A stretch of DNA of 7,035 bases from Alphaproteobacteria bacterium UBA828. GTDB taxonomy: Bacteria; Pseudomonadota; Alphaproteobacteria; UBA828. The notes under the pieces are model-generated. The model did no database searches. It was not told the DNA's origin and saw nothing but the letters and a program-made list of their open reading frames with translations. Positions 1-6,109 of this stretch are shown one piece after another; position 1 is the stretch's first letter; the number at the start of each line of letters is the position of its first letter. The DNA is taken from the NCBI GenBank assembly GCA_002296185.1, contig DBHM01000003.1:3238-10272 (forward strand), in the 5' to 3' direction. The translations under genes and the position numbers were made by a program.

Positions 1-288
1 CCTAATCCTAAACTTGGTACTGTTTCTGCAAATGTTTCTGAAGCAGTTAAAGCTGCAAAATCTGGACAGATAGAGTTTAGAGTAGAAAAGGCTGGTATTA
101 TTCATGCCGGAATAGGTAAGGCTAGTTTTAGCGAAACTGCCTTAAAGGAAAACATCTCTACTTTTGTTAATGCTGTTACTAAGGCTAAGCCCAGTGGAGC
201 TAAAGGCACATATGTAAAGAGAGTTGCGATTAGTTCAACTATGGGTCCTGGAATAAAATTGGATGTTTCAAGCATAGAGGCGGCATAA
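1..288 (+). CDS. rplA: 50S ribosomal protein L1, C-terminal part (5' end outside window)
   Basis: This is the last 95 codons of L1, open from the first base and ending at TAA 286-288. L1 binds 23S rRNA at the mobile L1 stalk near the E site, where it helps release deacylated tRNA, and in many bacteria it also represses its own mRNA. The translated segment begins PNPKLGTVS and continues with the hallmark blocks EFRVEKAGIIHAGIGKASFS, KAKPSGAKGTYVKRV and SSTMGPGIKLD, which are typical of the C-terminal half of bacterial L1. E. coli L1 has 234 residues, so about 60% of the protein lies upstream. The stop is followed by the 263-bp L10 leader region rather than a visible terminator, so readthrough from an rplK-rplA unit is plausible. 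The sequence is intact, with no frameshift. Confidence 0.97.
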   Translation, partial: PNPKLGTVSANVSEAVKAAKSGQIEFRVEKAGIIHAGIGKASFSETALKENISTFVNAVTKAKPSGAKGTYVKRVAISSTMGPGIKLDVSSIEAA

Positions 289-300
289 AGTATTTATTTG

Positions 301-367
301 GTGCTAGTGTAATACGTCTCGGAACACTAGCGCTTTAGGAAGCTTAGGCTTCCGCCCTGTCCGAGAC
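301..367 (+). promoter_or_regulatory. Crossing helices at the 5' end of the L10 leader (possible pseudoknot or switch)
   Basis: GTGCTAGTGT 301-310 pairs with ACACTAGCGC 324-333 (10 bp, one G-U). The 13-nt loop of that hairpin contains GTCTCGGA 316-323, which pairs perfectly with TCCGAGAC 360-367. The two helices do not share bases, but they interleave. They could therefore form together as an H-type pseudoknot, with a 5-nt first loop, no spacer between stems, and a 26-nt last loop holding the GGAAGC hairpin; or they could be alternative folds. The pairing is read directly from the sequence; its use in the cell is inference. Confidence 0.45.
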
Positions 368-430
368 CGTAGGTGTTATTGATATAATTTCAATGGCTTA
401 ATGGGTTTCCCCGCCTGCCAAGACAGGAGT
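301..430 (+). promoter_or_regulatory. Ribosomal protein L10 leader (autoregulatory mRNA structure upstream of rplJ)
   Basis: The gap before rplJ carries the conserved elements of the L10 leader RNA. GAGACCGTAGGTG (363-375) and CCCCGCCTGCCAAGAC (409-424) match the halves seen in alphaproteobacterial L10 leaders. Visible helices are GTCTCGGA 316-323 with TCCGAGAC 360-367 (8 bp), GTAGGTG 369-375 with CGCCTGC 412-418 (7 bp with G-U pairs), a small hairpin ATTGA 378-382 with TCAAT 390-394, and a hairpin GGAAGC 338-343 with GCTTCC 348-353 closed by TTAG. CCTGTC 356-361 can also pair with GACAGG 422-427, which would enclose the L10-site helix next to a GA-containing internal loop. In known systems the L10-L12 complex binds this RNA and represses translation of rplJ-rplL. 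The site lies about 110 nt before the rplJ ribosome binding site, so repression would be long-range. No attenuator-like terminator follows. The remaining 431-551 is AT-rich and has no further structure I can support, apart from GGAGGT 537-542. Confidence 0.85.
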
Positions 431-551
431 GTGTTAAGATGTTGTATAATTTTTGTATTGGCATATATCAGTCGCTACAAAATAGTCTTTTTGTTATCTC
501 GTTTTTGGCTAGCGGATTGCTTGTTCAGCGCGATATGGAGGTATCTTTCCG

Positions 552-1070
552 ATGAATCGTGATAATAAGCAACAAATTGTTAGTGAGCTTCATGATGTTT
601 TTAACTCAGTAAATATAGTCGTGGTTACACATTATTCGGGTTTAACAGTTGCTGAGGCCACTGATTTACGAAGACGGATGAAGGCATCTGGTGCAATTTT
701 TCAAGTTACTAAGAATCGTCTTGTTAAGCGTGCTATAGCCGGTACGCAATACAGTCCTATTTCAGATATGTTTTCTGGGCCAGCTGCGATAGCTGTCTCA
801 GAGGATCCGGTTGCTGCTGCAAAGGTGGCTGTAGAGTTTTCTAAAGAAAATGAAAAATTGATAATAATTGGTGGCGCCCTTGGCCCTGAAACTCTTGACT
901 CTATTGGAGTAAGGGCGTTGGCCGAATTACCATCATTAGATGAGCTTCGCGCAAAGTTGGTTGGAACAATCAATTCTCCAGCGCAAAAGTTGGTAGGTGT
1001 TTTACAGGCACCTGCAGGTAATCTTGCAAGAGTTGTTAGTGCTTATGGCTCAAAGAAAGATGTAGCCTAG
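552..1070 (+). CDS. rplJ: 50S ribosomal protein L10
   Basis: This gene encodes a complete 172-residue L10, close to the family's usual 165-175. L10 binds 23S rRNA at the base of the L7/L12 stalk together with L11, and holds the L7/L12 dimers on its C-terminal helix. The N-terminal globular part shows VVVTHYSGLTV (23-33), the helix DLRRRMKASGA (38-48) and the conserved TKNRLVKRA (53-61). The C-terminal helix runs from about residue 127 (PSLDELRAKLVG) to 165. It looks like three successive dimer-binding segments: around 129-140, 143-152 and 154-165. By family knowledge that suggests three L12 dimers, common in alphaproteobacteria, rather than the two of E. coli. The ATG at 552 is supported by GGAGGT 537-542, nine bases upstream. 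Expression is probably repressed by its own product through the upstream L10 leader. rplL follows after 71 bp. Confidence 0.98.
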   Translation: MNRDNKQQIVSELHDVFNSVNIVVVTHYSGLTVAEATDLRRRMKASGAIFQVTKNRLVKRAIAGTQYSPISDMFSGPAAIAVSEDPVAAAKVAVEFSKENEKLIIIGGALGPETLDSIGVRALAELPSLDELRAKLVGTINSPAQKLVGVLQAPAGNLARVVSAYGSKKDVA

Positions 1071-1096
1071 TTTTTACAATATGAGATAAACAAAAA

Positions 1097-1116
1097 ATAC
1101 GGAATAACATCCGTAT
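1097..1116 (+). promoter_or_regulatory. Stem-loop in the rplJ-rplL gap
   Basis: ATACGGA 1097-1103 and TCCGTAT 1110-1116 form a perfect 7-bp stem with a 6-nt loop. It is followed by AAATAG rather than a T run, so it does not look like a factor-independent terminator. It ends 10 bases before the rplL ribosome binding site AAGGAG (1127-1132). It could protect the mRNA 3' end, be a processing point, or keep the rplL start region open, which would fit the need for several L12 copies per L10. These roles are inferred. Confidence 0.5.
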
Positions 1117-1141
1117 AAATAGAATTAAGGAGAACATAGTC

Positions 1142-1519
1142 ATGGCTGATGTAGCCAAAATAGTAGACGATTTATCTAGTTTAACCGTAATGGAAGCCGC
1201 TGAGCTTGCAAAACTTCTAGAGGAAAAATGGGGAGTGTCAGCGGCGGCGCCTGTTGCCGTTGCGGCTGTCCCCGCGACCGGTGGAGGTGATGCTCAAGAA
1301 GAACAAAAGGATGAATTTACCGTTGTACTAGCTTCAATTGGTGATAAGAAAATTAATGTTATTAAAGAGGTTCGTGCCATCACTGGTCTTGGTTTAAAAG
1401 AAGCCAAAGATCTTGTAGAGGCTGCCCCCAAGGAAGTTAAAGAGGGTGTATCCAAGGAGGATGCTGACAAGTTCAAAGAGCAGTTAGAGGGAGCGGGAGC
1501 CTCTGTAGAGGTTAAGTGA
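1142..1519 (+). CDS. rplL: 50S ribosomal protein L7/L12
   Basis: This gene encodes a complete 125-residue acidic stalk protein, the usual length for the family. L7/L12 is present as several dimers per ribosome, anchored on L10. It recruits and stimulates the translation GTPases EF-Tu, EF-G, IF2 and RF3. Residues 1-32 (MADVAKIVDDLSSLTVMEAA onward to EEKWGV) form the N-terminal dimerisation and L10-binding helices. Residues 33-56 are the flexible hinge, rich in Ala, Val, Pro and Gly and then in charged residues. Residues 57-125 are the globular C-terminal domain with KKINVIKEVRAITGLGLKEA (69-88), the factor-contact surface, ending GASVEVK. The start at 1142 has AAGGAG at 1127-1132, nine bases upstream. 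The hinge codons are locally GC-rich (GCGGCGGCGCCT), as expected for an Ala/Pro tract. The gene is probably co-transcribed and co-regulated with rplJ. Confidence 0.99.
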   Translation: MADVAKIVDDLSSLTVMEAAELAKLLEEKWGVSAAAPVAVAAVPATGGGDAQEEQKDEFTVVLASIGDKKINVIKEVRAITGLGLKEAKDLVEAAPKEVKEGVSKEDADKFKEQLEGAGASVEVK

Positions 1520-1546
1520 CCGCAAAGTAATGGCCTGGATTGGATC

Positions 1547-1580
1547 GGGATCTCTCTAAATTTTAATAAAACGAGATCTC
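1547..1580 (+). promoter_or_regulatory. Stem-loop just downstream of rplL
   Basis: GGGATCTC 1547-1554 pairs with GAGATCTC 1573-1580 (8 bp, one G-U) around an 18-nt AT-rich loop. It begins 27 bases after the rplL stop. No T run follows, so a simple terminator is unlikely. In E. coli the equivalent gap holds an attenuator and an RNase III processing hairpin that lower rpoBC output relative to the ribosomal genes; a similar role here is inference from position. The 5' arm GATCTC could instead pair with GAGATC at 1731-1736, just before the rpoB start. Confidence 0.4.
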
Positions 1581-1650
1581 TGTATTAACTACGGTCATAA
1601 TTTTCCTGGATTATTAGTTGCTATTTATAATTCAGGTGAACTCAAATTTG

Positions 1651-1709
1651 ATCCCATGCGCTTAGCAAATTTTGCGTGCGCAATTTAGCGTTCATTCCAA
1701 ACATGGGGT
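1651..1709 (+). promoter_or_regulatory. Long imperfect stem-loop ahead of the rpoB ribosome binding site
   Basis: ATCCCATG 1651-1658 pairs with CATGGGGT 1702-1709 (8 bp, one G-U). Directly inside, CGCT 1659-1662 pairs with AGCG 1687-1690, and then, after a 4-nt bulge, AAATT 1667-1671 pairs with AATTT 1682-1686. The structure ends 14 bases before the AGAGGG ribosome binding site (1724-1729). It is the second stem-loop in the 220-bp rplL-rpoB gap and is a candidate for mRNA processing or for control of rpoB translation. The pairing is visible; the function is inferred. Confidence 0.4.
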
Positions 1710-1739
1710 GACATAAACGGTTAAGAGGGCGAGATCATT

Positions 1740-4700
1740 ATGCCACAGTCATATATGGGTTTTCGAAGATTACGTCGTAGCTTTGGTAAGATTCCTGAAG
1801 TTTCATCTATGCCAAATCTAATTGAGGTACAAAAGACATCCTATGAACATTTTTTACAACGGTATGCTCAACCAAATAATAGAGACGAGTATGGTTTAGA
1901 GGAGGTTTTCAGATCTGTTTTCCCAATAAAAGATTTTTCTGATACCTCATCTCTAGATTTTGTATGTTATGAATTTGAGGATCCAAAGTATGATGTTGAA
2001 GAATGTAGACAAAGAGGCATAACTTATTCAGCTCCTTTAAAGGTCACTTTAAGGCTTGTGGTTTGGGATGTAGACGAAGAGTCAGGCCTTCGTTCGGTTA
2101 GGGATATAAAAGAGCAGGATGTTTACTTAGGTGATATGCCTTTAATGACTAATAATGGCACGTTTATCGTAAATGGTACAGAACGTGTAATTGTTTCGCA
2201 AATGCATCGTTCCCCCGGAGTTTTCTTTGATCATGATAGGGGTAAAACGCATAGTTCTGGTAAATTTTTGTATGCCGCTCGAGTGATCCCTTATAGGGGT
2301 TCTTGGCTAGACTTTGAATTTGATGCAAAAGATTTAGTTTTTGTTCGAATAGATCGCCGTCGGAAGTTGCATGTAACTATTTTGCTACGGGCACTCGGTA
2401 TGAGCACAGAAGACATTCTTGAATATTTCTATGGGACAAATGTATACGAAAGGTCATCTAAGGGTTGGACTCTAAAAATAGATGTTGAGAATCTCAAAGG
2501 TACTAAGCTGTTAAATGACCTGATTGATGCTGAAAGCGGTAAGGTAATAGCTGAGGCAGGGCGAAGGGTCACCCAGCGCCTCATAGCGAAAATTGAGGAG
2601 GCTGGAGTTAAATACCGTTTAGTTAGCAATGAGTCTCTGGTAGGTCAGTATGTCTCTGAAGATCTAATCAATGTTGAAACTGGAGAAATAATATATGAAG
2701 CAGGAGATGAGGTTACTGAGGAGATTTTAGAAACCTTAGACACCTTGGGTGTGGAGGCATTTAATACATTAGTTATAGATCACATAAATGTTGGTGCATA
2801 CATACGTAATACTTTGATGGCTGATAAGGCCTCTAATAGAGTTGAGGCGCTTACAGAAATTTATAAAGTAATGCGTCCTGGAGAGCCACCTACTGCTGAG
2901 ACTGCAGAAAAGTTATTCCATGAATTATTTTTTGGTAAAGCTCGTTTAAAAGAGGAAACTCTATCATATTACGCCAAACCTTCTGCCCGCTCAAAGCCCA
3001 TTGGTTCTCTTCATCGTGTTGAAGTAGAGGAGTTATGGGTCTTAGATCATGAGGGGGCCTTCCTGCGTGTAATTGTTCCAGCTGAACGCCGTTCTGAGGC
3101 TATTGAAGGGCCGGTATGGATTAAGGCAGATGATATAACCTTATATGGTTCTGACCGCTATGATCTATCTTCCGTTGGAAGAGTTAAAATGAACATAAGG
3201 CTTGGTATTGAGGGTGAGGACACTGTGCGGGTGTTACGAAGAGAAGATATAATGACAGTCGTTCGAACTTTGGTTGAGGTAAAGGATGGCAGGGGAAGTA
3301 TTGATGATATAGACCATCTTGGTAATCGTCGAGTTCGGTCTGTTGGAGAGTTAATGACTAATCAATACCGTGTTGGCCTTTTGCGTATGGAGAGGGCAAT
3401 AAAAGAGAGGATGAGTTCGGTAGAGATAGATACAGTTATGCCTCATGACTTGATAAATGCTAAACCCGCGGCTGCTGCAGTGAGAGAGTTTTTTGGTTCA
3501 TCTCAGCTCTCACAGTTTATGGATCAAACAAACCCACTTTCAGAGATTACTCATAAACGTCGTCTTTCTGCTCTAGGTCCTGGGGGGCTTACTAGAGAGC
3601 GTGCCGGGTTTGAGGTTCGCGATGTTCATACTTCACATTATGGGCGAATTTGTCCGATTGAGACTCCCGAGGGTCCAAATATTGGTCTGATTAACAGTCT
3701 CGCGACTTATGCAAGGGTAAATCAATACGGTTTTATAGAAAGTCCTTATAGATCTGTTGAGAATGGTCGTCTGACAAAAAACGTTATTTATCTATCGGCC
3801 ATGGAGGAAGGCAAATATACTATTGCCCAGGCTAATGCGCCAACTGATGATGAAGGTCTATTCACTGAAGGATTAGTTAGTTGCCGTGTTAATGGTGATT
3901 TTGTTATGGCTTCTCCTGAACAAATCGAATTTATGGATGTTTCTCCAAAACAGCTGGTTTCTGTTGCTGCGGCATTAATACCATTTTTAGAAAATGACGA
4001 TGCTAATAGGGCCCTAATGGGATCAAATATGCAACGTCAGGCAGTTCCACTAGTTAGAGCGGAAGCTCCTTTGGTTGGCACTGGAATGGAAGAAGTGGTA
4101 GCTAGAGACTCCGGTGTAGCAATAGTTGCACGAAGGTCCGGAGTAGTAGAGCAGATTGACGGAACAAGAATAGTTGTCAGGTCTGACGATGGTGATGGTA
4201 ATTCATCATCCGGAGGTGTTGATATATATAATTTACTTAAGTATCAGCGTTCAAATCAAAACACATGTGTTAATCAAAGACCTTTAGTAAAGGTGGGTCA
4301 AAGAGTCGTTGCGGGTGATATAATAGCTGATGGACCTAGTACAGACCGTGGCGAGCTCGCACTTGGTAGAAATGTACTAGTCGGGTTTATGCCTTGGAAT
4401 GGGTACAATTTTGAAGATTCAATCCTTATTTCTGAACGACTTGTTAAAGAGGACGTTTTTACTTCTATTCATATTGAAGAATTTGAGGTTATGGCTCGAG
4501 ATACAAAACTCGGTCAGGAAGAAATTACACGAGATATTCCAAATGTAGGTGAAGAAGGACTCAAGAATCTTGACGAGGCAGGAATTGTTTATATTGGTGC
4601 AGAGGTTGAGCCAGGAGATATCCTTGTAGGAAAAATCACGCCTAAGGGTGAGGCTCCAATGACTCCTGAAGAAAAACTTCTTCGTGCTATATTTGGTGAG

Positions 4701-6053
4701 AAGGCATCTGATGTTAGAGATACAAGTTTGAGACTTCCTCCTGGTGTAGCAGGTACTATTGTAGAGGTAAGAGTCTTTAATAGACGTGGCGTTGATAAGG
4801 ATGAGCGAGCTTTGACAATTGAGACTGATGAAATTGATCGTTTAGCCAAAGATAGGAATGATGAGCAAGCAATAATAGAACGTAATATTTACGACCGCTT
4901 AAGATCACTTCTACTTGATAATATTGCTGCCGGAGGTCATGAGGGCATCCAGGATAATACTAAAATCACAGAAGATATTCTTAGTAATTATACCAAAGGG
5001 CAATGGTGGCAGATTGTTCTTAAGGACAGTAATGTTATTGCGCAAATGGAGTCTCTCAAAAATGAGTTAGATGAAAACCTGGCTCGTATTCAGGGTAGGT
5101 TCGAGGGCAAAGTCGAGAAGCTTCAGCGAGGAGATGAGTTGCCGCCGGGTGTTCTTAAGATGGTTAAAGTCTTTGTTGCAGTAAAACGAAAGTTACAGCC
5201 CGGTGATAAGATGGCAGGTCGTCATGGCAACAAAGGTGTTATTTCTAGAATAGTTCCTATAGAGGATATGCCACATTTAGAAGACGGTACAACTGTAGAC
5301 ATAGTATTAAATCCTTTGGGTGTACCGTCACGAATGAATGTTGGTCAGATCTTAGAGACGCATCTTGGTTGGGCAAGCCACGGTTTGGGACGTCGGATAG
5401 GCGAAATGTGTGATGCTGTTAGAGGAGGAGAATCAGTTGAACCTGCTCGAGAATTTTTAAAAACAGTTTATGATGATATTGGTCGCGCTAATAAAAGTCC
5501 TGTGGAGACTATGCCGGCTGATGATCTGGTAGATTTTGCTGATAGTCTTCGTGAGGGTGTTCCAATGGCAACTCCTGTTTTTGATGGTGCTCAAGAGGCT
5601 GATATAGTTGAAATGCTTGAGCATGCTGGTCTTGATGGATCAGGCCAGGTAACCCTGATAAACGGTCAGACTGGTCAACCTTTTGATCGGAAGGTGACTG
5701 TTGGCTATATTTATATGCTTAAACTTCATCATCTTGTTGATGATAAAATTCACGCCCGTTCTATAGGTCCTTATAGCCTGGTTACCCAGCAGCCGCTTGG
5801 TGGTAAGGCTCAATTCGGAGGTCAGAGGTTTGGTGAAATGGAAGTTTGGGCCCTTCAAGCTTATGGAGCGGCCTATACTTTGCAGGAAATGCTTACAGTC
5901 AAATCAGATGATGTGTCAGGACGAACAAAAATTTATGAATCCGTAGTTCGTGGTGATCAAAACTTTGAAGCAGGAATACCAGAATCATTTAATGTTTTAG
6001 TTAAGGAAATGCAGGCTTTGGGTCTTGATGTAGATCTAAAGATAGATGCGTAA
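1740..6053 (+). CDS. rpoB: DNA-directed RNA polymerase subunit beta
   Basis: This gene encodes a complete 1437-residue beta subunit, about 95 longer than E. coli beta (1342) and longer than the roughly 1360-1390 usual in alphaproteobacteria. With beta' it forms the polymerase active-site cleft. The N-terminus (FRRLRRSFGKIPEV) leads into the protrusion and lobe with FRSVFPI, NGTERVIVSQMHRSPGVFF and YRGSWLDFEF. Residues 250-345 form the repeat-containing lobe insertion known in proteobacteria. The rifampicin pocket is at 586-612. The acidic pair E892/D893 sits in MPWNGYNFEDSI. The second large insertion region is at about 1017-1134. K1157 and K1165 (GDKMAGRHGNKGVIS) match E. coli K1065 and K1073, which contact the nucleotide and RNA end. 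The C-terminal clamp part has QPLGGKAQFGGQRFGEMEVW. The start at 1740 has AGAGGG at 1724-1729, ten bases upstream, and matches related N-termini; the later ATG at 1755 is less likely. The odd feature is an extra block at residues 399-470. rpoC follows after 56 bp. Confidence 0.99.
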   Translation: MPQSYMGFRRLRRSFGKIPEVSSMPNLIEVQKTSYEHFLQRYAQPNNRDEYGLEEVFRSVFPIKDFSDTSSLDFVCYEFEDPKYDVEECRQRGITYSAPLKVTLRLVVWDVDEESGLRSVRDIKEQDVYLGDMPLMTNNGTFIVNGTERVIVSQMHRSPGVFFDHDRGKTHSSGKFLYAARVIPYRGSWLDFEFDAKDLVFVRIDRRRKLHVTILLRALGMSTEDILEYFYGTNVYERSSKGWTLKIDVENLKGTKLLNDLIDAESGKVIAEAGRRVTQRLIAKIEEAGVKYRLVSNESLVGQYVSEDLINVETGEIIYEAGDEVTEEILETLDTLGVEAFNTLVIDHINVGAYIRNTLMADKASNRVEALTEIYKVMRPGEPPTAETAEKLFHELFFGKARLKEETLSYYAKPSARSKPIGSLHRVEVEELWVLDHEGAFLRVIVPAERRSEAIEGPVWIKADDITLYGSDRYDLSSVGRVKMNIRLGIEGEDTVRVLRREDIMTVVRTLVEVKDGRGSIDDIDHLGNRRVRSVGELMTNQYRVGLLRMERAIKERMSSVEIDTVMPHDLINAKPAAAAVREFFGSSQLSQFMDQTNPLSEITHKRRLSALGPGGLTRERAGFEVRDVHTSHYGRICPIETPEGPNIGLINSLATYARVNQYGFIESPYRSVENGRLTKNVIYLSAMEEGKYTIAQANAPTDDEGLFTEGLVSCRVNGDFVMASPEQIEFMDVSPKQLVSVAAALIPFLENDDANRALMGSNMQRQAVPLVRAEAPLVGTGMEEVVARDSGVAIVARRSGVVEQIDGTRIVVRSDDGDGNSSSGGVDIYNLLKYQRSNQNTCVNQRPLVKVGQRVVAGDIIADGPSTDRGELALGRNVLVGFMPWNGYNFEDSILISERLVKEDVFTSIHIEEFEVMARDTKLGQEEITRDIPNVGEEGLKNLDEAGIVYIGAEVEPGDILVGKITPKGEAPMTPEEKLLRAIFGEKASDVRDTSLRLPPGVAGTIVEVRVFNRRGVDKDERALTIETDEIDRLAKDRNDEQAIIERNIYDRLRSLLLDNIAAGGHEGIQDNTKITEDILSNYTKGQWWQIVLKDSNVIAQMESLKNELDENLARIQGRFEGKVEKLQRGDELPPGVLKMVKVFVAVKRKLQPGDKMAGRHGNKGVISRIVPIEDMPHLEDGTTVDIVLNPLGVPSRMNVGQILETHLGWASHGLGRRIGEMCDAVRGGESVEPAREFLKTVYDDIGRANKSPVETMPADDLVDFADSLREGVPMATPVFDGAQEADIVEMLEHAGLDGSGQVTLINGQTGQPFDRKVTVGYIYMLKLHHLVDDKIHARSIGPYSLVTQQPLGGKAQFGGQRFGEMEVWALQAYGAAYTLQEMLTVKSDDVSGRTKIYESVVRGDQNFEAGIPESFNVLVKEMQALGLDVDLKIDA
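2517..2753 (+). repeat. Two diverged 31-residue repeats in the RpoB lobe
   Basis: Residues 260-290 (DLIDAESGKVIAEAGRRVTQ...) and 308-338 (DLINVETGEIIYEAGDEVTE...) align without gaps at 48-residue spacing, with 13 of 31 identical by my count. Shared positions include DLI, E, G, I, EAG, VT and the final GV. This fits the known repeated beta-barrel motif of the lobe insertion in proteobacterial beta subunits. E. coli keeps a weaker version (for example IDESTGELICAANMELS). The repeats are within the rpoB coding region, not a DNA-level repeat. Confidence 0.75.
2934..3149 (+). other. In-frame insertion in the RpoB lobe, residues 399-470, SH3b-like
   Basis: RpoB residues up to F398 (MRPGEPPT...LFHELFF) align with E. 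coli MRPGEPPT...LFENLFF, and residues from D472 (DRYDLSSVGRVKMN) align with E. coli DRYDLSAVGRMKFN. E. coli has only two residues between these blocks; this protein has 73. The added block starts GKARLKEETLSYYAKPSARS and contains IGSL (421-424), ELWVL (431-435), EGAFLRVIV (438-446) and GPVWIKADDI (457-466). The order of a Pro-Ser turn, an IGSL strand, a Gly followed by an aromatic and then a strand, and a final W-[IV]-x-x-[DS]-[DY]-[IL] strand resembles bacterial SH3 (SH3b) domains. The insertion itself is certain from the flanking alignment. The SH3b assignment is inference from pattern and should be tested. Confidence 0.7.
3495..3575 (+). other. Rifampicin-binding region of RpoB (susceptible-type residues)
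   Basis: Codons 586-612 encode GSSQLSQFMDQTNPLSEI followed by THKRRLSAL. The positions known from E. coli to give rifampicin resistance when changed are in the susceptible form here: Q592 (513), D595 (516), S601 (522), H605 (526), R608 (529), S610 (531) and L612 (533), with a constant offset of 79. The only differences from E. coli in this stretch are T for N519 and L for I530. Susceptibility is a prediction from this region alone. Confidence 0.85.
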
Positions 6054-6109
6054 ATTAAATTGCTGCATTGTTTGTGCTGCTTGTTGAAATATTTTTTGGA
6101 GGACTCTAA

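Noticed and set aside
383..388. TATAAT hexamer as a promoter -10 element
   Set aside because: It forms the loop of the L10-leader hairpin 378-394, and no TTGACA-like box lies 16-18 bases upstream.
445..450. TATAAT hexamer between the L10 leader and rplJ as an rplJ promoter
   Set aside because: The best upstream match, AAGACA at 420-425, gives a 19-bp spacer and lies in the conserved L10 site. A promoter here would also bypass the leader. In AT-rich DNA such hexamers are frequent.
701..973. Antisense open frame opposite rplJ
   Set aside because: It lies wholly inside a strongly conserved gene on the other strand, has no recognisable domain, and is explained by the codon pattern of rplJ.
1626..1631. 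TATAAT hexamer in the rplL-rpoB gap as a separate rpoB promoter
   Set aside because: Sequence 16-18 bases upstream (around TTCCTG) is a poor -35 box and there is no extended -10 TG. An internal promoter cannot be excluded, but the sequence does not support one.
1755..1757. Alternative rpoB start at the sixth codon
   Set aside because: The ATG at 1740 has a well-placed AGAGGG site ten bases upstream, and its N-terminal extension matches the family; the later ATG would be 25 bases from that site.
5640..5858. Antisense open frames opposite rpoB and rpoC (also 2429-2629, 4589-4849, 5957-6166, 6203-6391, 6613-6837) and rplL (1294-1476)
   Set aside because: All are short, fully overlap conserved coding sequence, lack ribosome binding sites I can support, and resemble no protein family.
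6092..6097. Run of six T before rpoC as a terminator tail
   Set aside because: No GC-rich hairpin precedes it, and the run leads straight into the GGAGGA ribosome binding site of rpoC.
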